Shown here: piece after piece, positions 13,001-21,800 of the stretch
Position numbering within the stretch: position 1 is the stretch's first letter
Layout: each line of letters begins with the position of its first letter
Assembly: GCF_963576545.1 (NCBI RefSeq)
Contig: NC_083638.1
Span: forward strand, 25,988,090 to 26,052,089
Source of the DNA: Limanda limanda
Lineage: Eukaryota > Chordata > Actinopteri > Pleuronectiformes > Pleuronectidae
DNA length: 64,000 nt
Direction of reading: 5' to 3'
Program-made: the position numbers and the translations under genes
The notes under the pieces: model-generated
Databases searched by the model: none
Told to the model about the DNA's origin: nothing
What the model saw: only the letters and a program-made list of their open reading frames with translations

Positions 13001-16000
13001 TGTATGAGAGAGGATGGTTGAGAGTGAGGCATGTGAGCTCCGTTTGTGGCACGAGAGGAAAAGTCAGAACATTACGATGAATTTTCTAAGAGCAGTGTAG
13101 GTTCGCCTGAATTTCCTGTCAATCCATCCAATATCAGTCTGGAAGAAGAGTAGTGGAAGGACTGATACAACCATCCCGGCAGCTATGTCACTATAAAATC
13201 TCTAGAAAGGTATCAAAAATGTGTCTGTGGATAAACCAAAGGACATTTGTAGCCTTCTGTCCCTGAACATATGACTCATTGTCCACACAGCATCAGCCAT
13301 TAGAAACACTGTTTAAACACATGGTCTTTAAAAGATCCATTCAGAACCCCCACCCACGGTCCAGAACACTAGTGGCATCAGCCAGACACCTGTCAACCAT
13401 TAGTGGAGACAGGGAGTAAAGGCTGTGAGATATGGGCCTCTTACTGGTATTTAGACTTTCATTTTTGTAGCAACTAAAGCGTTTTGGACACCATTTATTT
13501 CTCATTTGCCTCGAGGCGAGGGATGTATTTTTGACGTGCTGCCCCTCTTCTCCCTTGCAGAGCGGCAGCCTCTGCTGCTCGGGGAAAGCCACAGCACAGA
13601 GTCAGACTCCCCCCGTCTGTCTCTACACAGTCATCGTAGAGCAGACTGAAAATAAAGATCCATGTCGGGCCTGGAGAAGATTGGAACGGCTAAATATTTG
13701 ATAACATAATGCAAGTTAAATGACCGATGAGAATTGAGTGCTGATAAATGCATGTGTATGGATTACCAATCGTTCTTGATCAGCCTCTGTAGCAACTGCT
13801 TTACCGCTCGACTGAAAGCTAAATACAGGTATTATTTCAGTTCTAGCCATTGTAGAGAAGCAATATAATTAAATAACTATGCACAAAGACCCTTGATAAC
13901 GTGTTGCTTTAAAAAAATTAGAATAAAGAGGAAATTATGATGATTCAAGCCAATTTGAGCCACCGACGCTAAAATTAGTTTGACTCTTACCTCATTTGCA
14001 CAACCTGCGTAAACAAACATTCAGGGCTTTTTCTAGCTGTTAACATGTACTGTATGAATAACTCAGCTTCTGTGGGTGTGTGTGTGTGTGTGGTTGGTTG
14101 GAAACCTGAATGGAAACTGTTGCTTTCAATGGCTGCAAATTGACCCTAATTGGTTGATTCAAAGAAAAATGCTACAACCATTCCAAAGAAAGAGTGCTCC
14201 GACAAACAGCCTCATTACAGAGTCCATGTCGTCGGCCATTGTGTGATTCAAATGAGGCTCCGCAGATAACCAAAGCACCTCATGAGCTGCGGAACATGTA
14301 AAATACCAGCGGTGCACACAAGCGTGCACATATACAGAAGTCACATGTTTGCAGATTATTACTGTTGGGAGCGACACGTTTACAGATACAGTTCAAGGCA
14401 CAGTGATAAAACATAAGTCTTCCCATTGGCACAGACCAAGTGATGGGCAATGCCAGCTTATTGTGATGAGCCATGAAACAAGCCCCTTGACCATCATTCA
14501 CTTTGGATTCTGGAAGAGTCTTGATGCTGATGGGATGTTGGCATCAGGAGCTGGAACCAACGTGATACAAGTGCTGGTAATTGGGTTGATAAATGAGATG
14601 TTGGCGTCGGATTGTCTCTCATGTTGCAAAGTGATTAGAGTGTTAATGTAAAACTCATCGGCCATAAGAGGGAAATCAGAAAAGCCTCATGAAACACATT
14701 CAAATTCACAAGACCCTTGTTTTTATTTTTGAGCCGCACCAAATTGCTCACACTCATAAACAGGCTGATTGTTTTGCATCAAGATTCATGAATTATTCTA
14801 ACAGATTAATGAATATGTTGAAAAAGGCCCAATCTCATAATGATAAATGGTGAAAAAAAATCCTGTACCGCCCCAAAATAGGAATAAGCAATCCTGCCAA
14901 ATAACAGAAAATGTTGCAGAGGTAAAAAATTGAGAATTCAAACTTACATTTTTCAGTCTTCTGCTGCTTTCATCGCGTCTGAAAGAAAAAATAAGAGATA
15001 AATCATGCTGCACTTTTACAGTACGGCTGCATGTACAGTGACACAGATGCAATAGCTTTGCCTGTGAAAAAGATAAAGAGACGTTCGAGCGACATTTAAA
15101 AACTTCTCATTTGCAACTCTCAACTTATCAGCATTAAAAGCCAGCAGGCCATCGACTCGCACAGCAGCCGCTTGTTGGGCAGAGCTCAGATCTTTATAAA
15201 TGCAAAGAAGTGATGGTGCTAAAACACAAACCTATAAAAACAGGTGCTGCAGTTAAGTGTGTGTGTGTGTGTTCCCCATCTCACATTACACAATAATGTT
15301 TCAACTGCTTTCATAAGCAGTATGAGATGACTTTAGCTTCGTGACATAGGGCATTATCCTGGTGGAAGTAGCCATTAGAAGACGGTGAATTGTGGCCATA
15401 AAAGGAAGCACATGCTCAGCAAACTATACTCAGACAGGCTGTGGCATTCAAATGATGATTGCCTGGTATTAAGGGCCTGCGAGTGTTCACAGCCTGGACT
15501 CTTGACACAGGCGGGTAATAATGGATTAACGGCGCTGATGCCAAATTCCTACCAGCAGAAACTGAGATCCAGCTCTGTTCAATGCTGAGGAGAGGAACCT
15601 GATGTGATCTCCTGCCGCAGCTCAGCCCCTTCGCCTCAAGGTTCAACAGGATGCAAAGAGTGGTTATCTGAGTTACCCCGTCCTTTCAATTCAAATCAGT
15701 CTCCTCTGACCTCACTCATCAACACAGTGCACCCACAGATCTGCAGCTCACTGGGTATCATACATAAAACTCAGGAGATCAACAGTTTCTAAAATCCAAT
15801 TATTTTTTCTATTCTGATGTTTTAATGTGAACATTATCTAGGGCTGTGCTTGCACATTAGTTATACCAAAATATATTGGACTTTTGTTATTGCTGTCGAT
15901 CAAAATTGTATTGAGATAATCATTGAACATATTGCTCAGTCATTACATCAACTGATTTGCTGATTGGATAACTGCATGAAAAGGTCCGACACATTAAAAT

Positions 16001-19000
16001 CATTGTGCAAGCACATTAGGTAAATGTATGCTTCTCTGTGTAGTGGCTTGATCACACGTGTGCACACACACGTCTGGAGTGACAGTGTTCACCTGAGAGT
16101 GACGCGAGTGGACAGGTCTTGCAGGTCTCCTGGATGAAACAGCTGGGACTCGTTCAGTCCCAGTTTCCCGCAGGCTTTCAGGAACACGTTCACATTGTCC
16201 TGGAGATTCAATATTGAAGACACAGTTAATGAAATAAGAGCATGGGAAAAGAATAAAGAGGTTGGCGATGATGTTGATTTAACTGGCATCATGTATGTAA
16301 AATGCCATAAACCAACCTTCTGGTAAAAGCACCAACAATAAGCACTCAAAATAAACTGTTCTCAGATGCATTTCCTCTATAACTGTGGCCTCTGTGAATA
16401 ATTACCAATTTATCCATTAATCTGAACTCTTAGTAGTATTTTTGCAAAAGAATTTCTCTCATATTGAGTACAACTGAATGTGAATGAAATTAATTCTATA
16501 TGTCCCTATATTATATAATTTTGTGATCAAATATTTTGCAGACATTCAACCTTTAAACAGCATTTTATAAAATTTGGATGCAAATCCTGAAATGGAAAAT
16601 GTCAATGCATCAGATTTCATCAGCTTTGGCCTATACATATAAACTGTGGAAGTTAACTGAACTTGGCTGTTGTCTGAAAATATTAAACTCATTTTGCTTG
16701 GTGCTGCACATACTTTAATGCTTAAAGAGACACTATGTTCGAAGGAGGAAAAACCAGTCTGGATTCTGTAGTAAGCAGCAAGCTAAGCATGAACCACCAG
16801 AGACTTCCCTTCCACTGCATCAGAGCTTAAATAACGACATCACCCAGGGAACAGCAGCCAACATCTTAGTTTGTTTATACATTAATCAATTTAGAAAACT
16901 ACATTACACGCCGGCAGTCACGTTCCAAGAACTTTTAAATGCAGTCAACAGGTTAAACATGCACAACCACCAGTAGGGTCCTTTAGGCCATCAAACGGTA
17001 CTAGCAATTCTCTGCTACACCTCAGACAAGATAAACCAACATCTAAGGATCCACTGCCGGGCTCCGTCCAATCACTGGCCCCTGATGGATGGTTGGAATT
17101 GATCTTTTTCTGCTCTTGCTTTGGGCAGTTTTAGCAATTATACTTGTATGAAGCCATCAAAATACAGCCCAAAGGGAAAATAAATAAATCTGCATGTGTA
17201 TTCATGCCTGATAAAAAAAACATGTTCAGCAGTTAGCTTGTGGTCCTCGATTCTGGATCATTTGAATTGTGGCAACACCGTCTCTCGGTGCCTTGGACAG
17301 GAAACCACACAATGTGTCAGACTTGCTGGCAAGCAGGTTTCTTCTTTTCTTTTGTACTCATAACCACAGGAGTCAATTATTAACATAGATATTTCACACT
17401 GTTCAACACATTAGGACAAGAAAACAAAACAGAAAAACAGACCAAAAACACTTAAACACTCACCAGGCCAGCGATGGGAGTAGACAGCCTGTTTACTCTT
17501 TTAATGATGCCGGGTTTCAACTGGTTGATCAAACTAGAAGTCAAAACAATAAAGTAAACAGTTTAAGAACATTTTAACTTTGTGCAGCTCGTGTTTGAAA
17601 ATCTAAATAGTAATATAACCAGTCTTATTCCTCAAGGGAAACTTAATATATTGGAGTTTAATAATCTTGAACTTCTAGTAAAGAAATTTCATTATGAAAA
17701 GAAATTTAACAATAGAAAAAAAAAAAAAATAGTGAATTGGCTTGTATACCCGATTGATTGCATTGTTGAGTGAAGAGATTTAAACTCATTTCTAATTTGT
17801 CCATTTCATGATTTTAATTATTGGAATATGGCTTTATAGGTTTGTTTAGGGAAACTGAAGCTAAACTTATTATCTCGACTCTATTGCAGCTATAAGTTTA
17901 CATGGTAATTACGCCGGACTCCGTTACAAACAACATCCAAGTTCGAGCATCATTACTCACTCGCAGAGCAGGACTCCATTCTCCAAGGCAGCTCGGAAGT
18001 CACTGCAACCAAACAACTTTCCAGTCACCACCTACAAAAAATGTAAAATTAAAAACTGCATATTTAGGATTGACCACTGCATTTCATTTTTATCCCACCA
18101 TAAATATGCGTTCAGTTTTGTCTTATTTGTTTAAGGAGTAACTACTTCCAGTTTCCAAGACTGGCTATGCACTTCTACAAACTAGTGGACAAAGTCAGAT
18201 GCTCACAATATGACAGCTAATCATAAGGATATTACATAATTTATTTAGACAAGCTTTTCCACAAACACCCAACTTTTGTCTGAAACAAAGAGTCCAACCT
18301 AACCCTGATGATTCCTCACGTCTGCAGTAAACACGAGGCAAGAGGGCTTTTTGTAATGAGGACATAAAAATGGGGCTATTAAGGTTCAACCGAAGGCCCC
18401 AGAAGACTATTCTTCTCACTAATTAGTCCCCCCAGGAATCTACGATCACAATTCATTTCTGGTGGAACTGGGCAGCGGGCACGGAGCGCAGGCCTCTCAG
18501 TGGAATCAGATAAACAAAGCAGTGCCAGATGAACAAAAAGTGAAAAACTTGTGGTCAAGAAGATGCTGCGTGTTCCACAAACTCTAATTGGTCATTTCAA
18601 TAAGCAACTTCCCAGAAGAAACCACGGATCCAACAGACCTCAATAATACATTTGTTACATGCAAACTTTTCGGTTTCTCAAATCCAAGAGGATATAGACT
18701 GTGCCATTAAAATATACATGCATTAAAATATAAATGCATCATTACTGAATCTGTGTGATTCACTTCTAACACGTCGCTCATACACTCATGTTAAATCTAG
18801 AGCCACAATAAGATGATTAATTGATTAATCAACTGAGGAATTGTTTTCACATATGCCAAACATTTGCGGTTCCGAGCAAACGTAAAGATATGAAGCTTTT
18901 CAGAGTCGGACATTAAAAGAGAATGAATCTTCTTTGGAGTTTGGATTCTAAGACATCAGTTTGTGATTTTAGCATTTTTACCTCTTCCAAAGAGGTCTCT

Positions 19001-21176
19001 TTCCCTCCTGTCACTTTGTTTTGAGGCAAAATCACACAAAAAAAAGAAACTACTACTCAACTTTCCAGTAGAAGAACCCATTAAAGTTTGGACCAGATCC
19101 TGATTAGGGGCAACTTTCTCTAACATCTTTTCCACATTTTCACCGTTATCCAAGGGGGTAGTTAGTGTACATACATTTCTTTTTAGACAAAAGTATTAAC
19201 TGAGAAGATAACAAGCAGATTAATAGCTAATGAGTAACAGTTAGTTGTAGCCATATTGACAGTAAAAGGAAAACTGGTTAAAATGGAGAACATTGATCTA
19301 AAAGCAGAAAAGCACCCGATTGTAATGCTCTGGGTTTCACCAGAAGCTAATGACCCGTTTACATAATGTAGAAGAGGCCGATCCAGTCCCTTCTCATTTC
19401 AGTCCAGTGGGCACTGAACAAACATGTATGTGTAATTGCTGCATGTACTGTGCCGATGATAAACCGCAACATTTTTTGGACACATGGAAGCTTATTATAC
19501 TCCAATCTATTGGAACACTGGGATATTAGAGGAAACATATTGTCACCATTGAGCATTTCCTTAAAAAGCAGCATGCCCTGCTTTTCTCCTCACTAACACA
19601 CAAAAGAACACACACACCACCACACACACACAATTCATCAGTGCAGGAAAGTCATCGGGTAAAATTGGTATGGGCTTACTGCCAACGGAGCTCTGGACAG
19701 AATTCTCACAATGATCCACTCATACGATGCACATTAATGGCCCCCATTAAGCAGTGGTCAACACTCACTGTGCCCATAGTTTACAAGTTGTATTCATTTG
19801 TTATGATTGGAGGATACAACTCCTGCAGCGTTAGGACAGGAGCAGCCGCCTGATACCGAGAAAATGCAATCGCTACAAAACCACATCCTCTACAAAGCGT
19901 GTGCGACAAAACCTTCCTATCACAAAGCAACAGTTAGTGTGCAAAGAGCCGGAGACAAGTCATAGCATCCACATCTCAGCAGACAGACAGATAAGACAAA
20001 ACACACAGATAATAATGAATAACTGTTTCTAATCATCTGCTCTCCTATGTCCCTCAAATGTTCTGAGTCGCAGTCAAATCAAGTTTATCTGGTGACCACA
20101 GAGGAGTGTGTCAGGAGCTTCTCTTACCCAAGTCTTGTCAAGGTGGAATTTGCATTTTTGACTAAAGAAACAGTCAAGGTTTATGTGTGTTGAGTTTGAG
20201 TCATTACAAAAATATGAGCATCAACAGGTTTACAGTTAAATTGCCAATGATACAGACCACAAACAAGTTATTGTTCATGCTGAAAGTGTTTGGCTAATAT
20301 TAAAATTCCTACCATCTCCACAAAGAGAGATCTATCCATATCAGTTATCCTTGGGGTCAATTTCACTCTAGCAATTTAAAACCCCAGGAACTCATTACAG
20401 TCAATATTTTAAATACATTCCGTGTGTCTTTGTTGACTACCCACCCACCCACCCACCCCTTATATGTCCAGAACACCTATGTGTCCATAGATATACAAAA
20501 ATTGCCATAAAATCTTAACAATTGACCTAAACCTTGAAAAAGGCCAGGAACCGCATTTATGACATTAGCAGCACCAAGTCGGCACCCTGTCATTAAGTCA
20601 AAGGAAAACAGGTCAAGCATTTATTTAGAGACATCAAACATTGACTCAAAGGATAACAGTCTCCCTGAGGACCTGAGAGCAGCCGCAAGGGTTGAAAGCA
20701 TTTAAAGCTTAAATCGTCCTTTGAGCATCCCTTCACGGTTGATAGACATCATCCATGTTTTAAATGTTTTTCAACTATGTTTTTGATCATGTTTAACAAA
20801 CATATACATTTAGATTTTATAGACCCATTGAAAGCATTACATTTATTAGAAGCACGTTTTTATCCCATTTTGTCATGATTCTTATTAGTTGTTTGTATTC
20901 TTGGCTTTAAACTTCACTAACCTGTATGAAAGTTACAGTTTGATAAATTGGTTCCTAAGAGGGTTAAACACTTAATTCCACGAGTTGTTTGCACAGGATT
21001 AATTAAATAGAAACACAAACACACATCTCAAACTGTGTTGAACAACCAGAAGAAAACAAAGAGCATTGATGAGAATGAAACGTGAACCTGGATCCAGCGC
21101 TGGGCCTCGTTGAACGCGTGTGCACAGCTGACACTGGTCTGCTGACGCCACTCCATCTCTCTCCTCTGCACGGGCT
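1039..21176 (-). CDS. lmo7: LIM domain only protein 7 (LMO7-like), 5' two thirds of the gene, 20 coding exons
   Basis: LMO7 proteins are actin- and junction-associated scaffolds with CH, PDZ and LIM domains. Twenty minus-strand exons join in phase from the ATG at 21156 to 1039, giving about 1,063 residues. In order they encode a CH domain (about residues 10-150; [28 protein letters not shown]), a low-complexity linker, [14 protein letters not shown] near residue 466, [20 protein letters not shown] near 720-766, and a PDZ domain near 875-966 ending in MDIRRYGNK. The block [10 protein letters not shown], and the PDZ domain (absent from human LIMCH1 as I remember it), favour LMO7 over LIMCH1. 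I cannot say which teleost duplicate (a or b) it is. The coiled coil and LIM domain are not in the window, so the gene continues off the left edge. Exons are listed separately. Boundaries rest on splice signals and phase, not on transcripts. Confidence 0.9.
1198..1261 (-). CDS. lmo7: lmo7 exon 19
   Basis: Acceptor CTGCGCAG, donor GTAACA, 64 bp. It encodes [20 protein letters not shown]. Support comes from splice signals and from phase to its neighbours; homology is weak. Confidence 0.65.
1383..1549 (-). CDS. lmo7: lmo7 exon 18
   Basis: Acceptor GTCATTAG, donor GTGAGC, 167 bp. In phase it encodes [20 protein letters not shown] and a further Ala/Thr/Asn-rich stretch to FNGHTDN. It corresponds to the poorly conserved serine-rich region after the LMO7 PDZ domain. 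Confidence 0.75.
1691..1852 (-). CDS. lmo7: lmo7 exon 17 (PDZ domain, second half)
   Basis: Acceptor CCTCAG, donor GTGAGA, 162 bp. Joined to exon 16 it reads [20 protein letters not shown], then a helix with [13 protein letters not shown] and [15 protein letters not shown].. L.VDDEI.A.. and MD.RRYGK are diagnostic of the LMO7 PDZ domain. Confidence 0.95.
2519..2633 (-). CDS. lmo7: lmo7 exon 16 (PDZ domain, first half)
   Basis: Acceptor TTTCAG, donor GTAAGA, 115 bp. It encodes [20 protein letters not shown] and [15 protein letters not shown], the first strands and carboxylate-binding loop of the LMO7 PDZ domain. The loop reads DFGL, where I recall DFGF in mammalian LMO7. Confidence 0.88.
2634..3825 (-). 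other. lmo7 intron 15
   Basis: About 1.2 kb of AT-rich sequence between exons 15 and 16, with a short (CA)n run next to the exon 16 acceptor. Nothing else recognised. Confidence 0.6.
3826..4149 (-). CDS. lmo7: lmo7 exon 15 (linker before PDZ)
   Basis: Acceptor CATCTGCAG, donor GTGAAC, 324 bp, phase 0 at both ends. It encodes [15 protein letters not shown], a Lys/Arg/Ser-rich part, the acidic [12 protein letters not shown] and a Gln/Ser/Thr-rich end. No known fold is visible; position and phase place it between the SASLPR block and the PDZ domain. Confidence 0.82.
4555..4745 (+). repeat. Interspersed repeat, family B (fragment)
   Basis: The stretch runs from TGTATATAAAGATGG through TTTGAGAAA...CACGTCCCATCCACTAACAT to CATGTTGTCCATCTATATAA. 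Its TTTGAGAAA and (T)GTCC.GTCCCATC blocks recur at 32,110-32,455 and 44,035-44,330. It is therefore a dispersed repeat, here inside an lmo7 intron. Class is unknown; the pattern is common in fish DNA as I remember it. Confidence 0.6.
4936..5520 (-). CDS. lmo7: lmo7 exon 14 (large linker exon, SASLPR block)
   Basis: Acceptor TTCTTCTCAG, donor GTGAGT, 585 bp, phase 0 at both ends. After a Pro/Thr/Ser-rich stretch it encodes [32 protein letters not shown] and MSSLPRLCT. This parallels the SASLPRSYR...TPRPFGSQ..ISSLPRSYT block of LMO7. The preceding 130 residues are low-complexity and may be fast-evolving. Confidence 0.9.
5872..6055 (-). CDS. lmo7: lmo7 exon 13 (linker)
   Basis: Acceptor CTCCTCAG, donor GTGAGT, 184 bp, entering in phase 2 and leaving in phase 0. 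The frame encodes [14 protein letters not shown] and then a Ser/Arg/Thr-rich stretch with [20 protein letters not shown]. Start and end fit phase on both sides. Confidence 0.78.
6205..6335 (-). CDS. lmo7: lmo7 exon 12 (KWK.RR.S motif)
   Basis: Acceptor TTCAG, donor GTACAT, 131 bp. It encodes [20 protein letters not shown] and a further stretch to VSHFKR. DL.KWK.RR.S is a hallmark segment shared by LMO7 and LIMCH1. Confidence 0.88.
6870..7017 (-). CDS. lmo7: lmo7 exon 11 (linker)
   Basis: Acceptor GAAACAG, strong donor GTAAGT, 148 bp. It encodes [20 protein letters not shown] and a Glu/Asp-rich tail ending in QWQD. The WQD end joins exon 12 to make the WQDDL.KWK motif of LMO7. Confidence 0.88.
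7272..7288 (+). repeat. Run of 17 consecutive G
   Basis: An uninterrupted homopolymer of 17 G in an lmo7 intron. It could form a quadruplex and is likely unstable and hard to sequence. Confidence 0.9.
8395..8640 (+). repeat. Interspersed repeat, family A, copy 1
   Basis: It contains CACCAAGGAG, GGAGGGGCGGGGCATGACC, GGAACCCATTAAAT, GTGCAGATCCGGATCAGG, TTTAAAGTGATTTCATAAGG and GGACTGCTGGGCCCTGGTGG. The same blocks recur at 18,976-19,155, 23,780-24,015 and, inverted, at 12,360-12,620. I recall this as a common teleost repeat but cannot name it. Confidence 0.7.
9338..9664 (-). CDS. lmo7: lmo7 exon 10 (acidic linker)
   Basis: Acceptor CCCAAAG, donor GTCGGTG, 327 bp. It encodes [20 protein letters not shown], a strongly acidic part ([13 protein letters not shown]), then [28 protein letters not shown] and [14 protein letters not shown] content is clearly above that of the flanking introns. 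The region has no domain I recognise with certainty; it sits in the LMO7/LIMCH1 linker. Confidence 0.8.
9881..10027 (-). CDS. lmo7: lmo7 exon 9 (linker, weak donor)
   Basis: Acceptor GCTCCAG at 10028. The frame reads [20 protein letters not shown] and then a basic stretch to EVDDDA. A stop follows soon after, so the exon must end at AAA|GTGTTG (9881), the only donor seen that keeps phase 2 into exon 10. The donor is weak, which makes the 3' boundary the least certain of the series. Confidence 0.6.
10634..10781 (-). CDS. lmo7: lmo7 exon 8 (linker)
   Basis: Acceptor TCTCCAG, donor GTACTG, 148 bp. The in-phase frame reads [20 protein letters not shown] then [20 protein letters not shown] and an acidic tail. 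[11 protein letters not shown] resembles the SDTDSEF.FKM block of LMO7, and [10 protein letters not shown] resembles its PAPLRKKK block. Confidence 0.75.
11258..11423 (-). CDS. lmo7: lmo7 exon 7 (post-CH linker)
   Basis: Acceptor ATCCAG, donor GTACAT, 166 bp. It encodes a basic/acidic linker with [16 protein letters not shown] and [19 protein letters not shown]. These parallel the SGRDSGYGD.W.PER and KREDSFESLDSLGSR blocks of LMO7. Confidence 0.85.
11522..11635 (-). CDS. lmo7: lmo7 exon 6 (end of CH domain)
   Basis: Bounded by CTCAG and GTAAGC, 114 bp, phase 0 at both ends. It encodes [20 protein letters not shown] and [26 protein letters not shown] closes the CH fold, and LN.KAFE.LLG.AL.K follows it in LMO7. 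Confidence 0.95.
11636..14947 (-). other. lmo7 intron 5 (3.3 kb)
   Basis: It separates the 31-bp exon 5 from exon 6 and holds the inverted family A repeat copy and a short (TG)n run near 14,075. No coding exon was recognised in it. Confidence 0.6.
12360..12620 (-). repeat. Interspersed repeat, family A, copy 2 (inverted)
   Basis: Read on the minus strand this has GGTGGAGGGATGGGCCAT, CTGGTGCAGATT, CAATTTCTCAGG, GAATCTTGGCATGAAAAA and TTTGGTGCAGATT. These are the middle blocks of family A, diverged, and the copy lies in the intron between exons 5 and 6. Confidence 0.55.
14948..14978 (-). CDS. lmo7: lmo7 exon 5 (31-bp micro-exon)
   Basis: A very small exon, acceptor TTTCAG and donor GTAAGT. 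It encodes [10 protein letters not shown], which corresponds to the Q-E-E-x-D-R-R-x-K-N stretch of LMO7 and joins in phase to the next exon. It is supported by phase, splice sites and homology together. Confidence 0.85.
16093..16199 (-). CDS. lmo7: lmo7 exon 4 (CH domain core)
   Basis: Acceptor CTCCAG, donor GTGAAC. It encodes [15 protein letters not shown] and [27 protein letters not shown] and [10 protein letters not shown] are the conserved actin-binding-type CH core, here in the LMO7 form with His in FHPGD. Confidence 0.95.
17464..17533 (-). CDS. lmo7: lmo7 exon 3 (CH domain)
   Basis: Acceptor TTCTAG, donor GTGAGT. It encodes [20 protein letters not shown] then AGL, the LIN.LKPG motif of CH domains with the STPIAGLDN segment typical of LMO7 and LIMCH1. 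Phase 2 enters and phase 0 leaves. Confidence 0.93.
17961..18031 (-). CDS. lmo7: lmo7 exon 2 (CH domain start)
   Basis: The exon is bounded by TTTTGTAG and GTGAGT. It encodes [20 protein letters not shown] then LLC, the first helix of the type-1 CH fold ([12 protein letters not shown] is highly characteristic). It ends in phase 2. Confidence 0.93.
18032..21087 (-). other. lmo7 intron 1 (3.1 kb)
   Basis: First coding intron. It holds family A repeat copy 3 and a short (CCCA)n run at about 20,440-20,458. No exon recognised. First introns often carry regulatory elements, but none can be pointed to here. Confidence 0.6.
18976..19155 (+). repeat. Interspersed repeat, family A, copy 3
   Basis: It has CTCTTCCAAAGAGGT, then GAAGAACCCATTAAAG, TTTGGACCAGATCCTGATTA and GGGGCAACTTT. 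This is the 5' half of family A, diverged and internally deleted, in the intron between exons 1 and 2. Confidence 0.55.
21088..21176 (-). CDS. lmo7: lmo7 exon 1 with start codon
   Basis: After the acceptor CCCCAG there are 20 bp of leader, then ATG at 21156-21154. It encodes [20 protein letters not shown] followed by WIQ and ends at CAG|GTTCAC in phase 0. The MEW start and the EAQRW segment match the alternative N-terminus of LMO7 proteins just before the CH domain. This start is preferred because it lies directly upstream of the first CH exon. Confidence 0.85.
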
Positions 21177-21321
21177 CTGGGGAGAGTTTGTGTTGTTAAC
21201 CACGAGGCACCGCAACACAACACAGACACACACACAGGAACCGAAAGGAAAACTCCTCAAACAAGTTAAGTCCATGTCAACAAACACGAAAGAAAGTGTG
21301 TGTGTCCGCGTGTCCACTCAC

Positions 21322-21420
21322 CTGCAGCTCCACTGGGGACACGTCTCCGCTGATTGACTTTAACTCTCATCACTCACCGCCAGCTCTGTCTGTGCGCCCA
21401 TTGGCTGAAAACAAGTGGGC
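21322..21420 (-). other. lmo7: Putative noncoding first exon of lmo7
   Basis: On the minus strand the sequence GAGCTGCAG is followed by a strong splice donor GTGAGTGG at 21321. A matching acceptor (CTCCCCAG, ending at 21177) lies just upstream of the start-codon exon, so a short intron of about 145 bp in the 5' leader is likely. The upstream limit is a guess; no transcription start is visible. Confidence 0.5.
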
Positions 21421-21440
21421 TGGAAAGTTTCCGCCCACTT
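21395..21440 (-). promoter_or_regulatory. Promoter-like block of lmo7 (CCAAT box, GC box)
   Basis: A CCAAT box in minus orientation (AGCCAAT, 21400-21406) sits about 30 bp from a GC-box-like core (CCGCCC, 21431-21436). The block lies directly upstream of the putative leader exon and is more GC-rich than the AT-rich intergenic DNA beyond it. No convincing TATA box was seen. Assignment as the lmo7 promoter is inference from position. Confidence 0.45.
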
Positions 21441-21557
21441 CGCAACAAACTTTTTCTCTTACTGAGGGGGAGGTTCATCAGAGTCATTGACCCTCTGCTG
21501 CCTCTGCTGGTGCAGAAGAGCAGGAGTCAGAACACTGTGCACAGACCTGCAGTCCTG

Positions 21558-21800
21558 GGGGTTTAAAGGGATAGTTCACCCACTAATGAAAACTCCTTAT
21601 CCACTCAGCGCAATGCTGGTGGAGGGGTGGGGGAAGTGTTTGAGTCCACGACACACTTTTGTAGTTGCAGGGGTAAACGGTGTTGCAGCCAAACCCAACA
21701 CAATTTAAGTAAATTGTGACCAGGTTTGCGAAGGTACAAAAACAACAGAAAAAAACTAAACATAACATGCCTCCATCCTGCTCCTGTGGTGTCCTCCAAG
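21558..21800 (+). repeat. Teleost interspersed repeat beginning AAAGGGATAGTTCACCC
   Basis: It begins AAAGGGATAGTTCACCCACT and has GGTGGAGGGGTGGGGG, TTTTGTAGTTGCAGGGGTAA, CCAACACAATTTAAGTAAA and GCCTCCATCCTGCTCCTGTG. This order matches a repeat I recall in many fish genomes. It sits directly upstream of the lmo7 promoter block. Class not determined. Confidence 0.65.

Noticed and set aside
1039..21176. Gene identity as LIMCH1 instead of LMO7
   Set aside because: The [10 protein letters not shown] form of the CH core, the SASLPR...RPFG block and a PDZ domain fit LMO7 better; human LIMCH1 as I recall lacks the PDZ domain.
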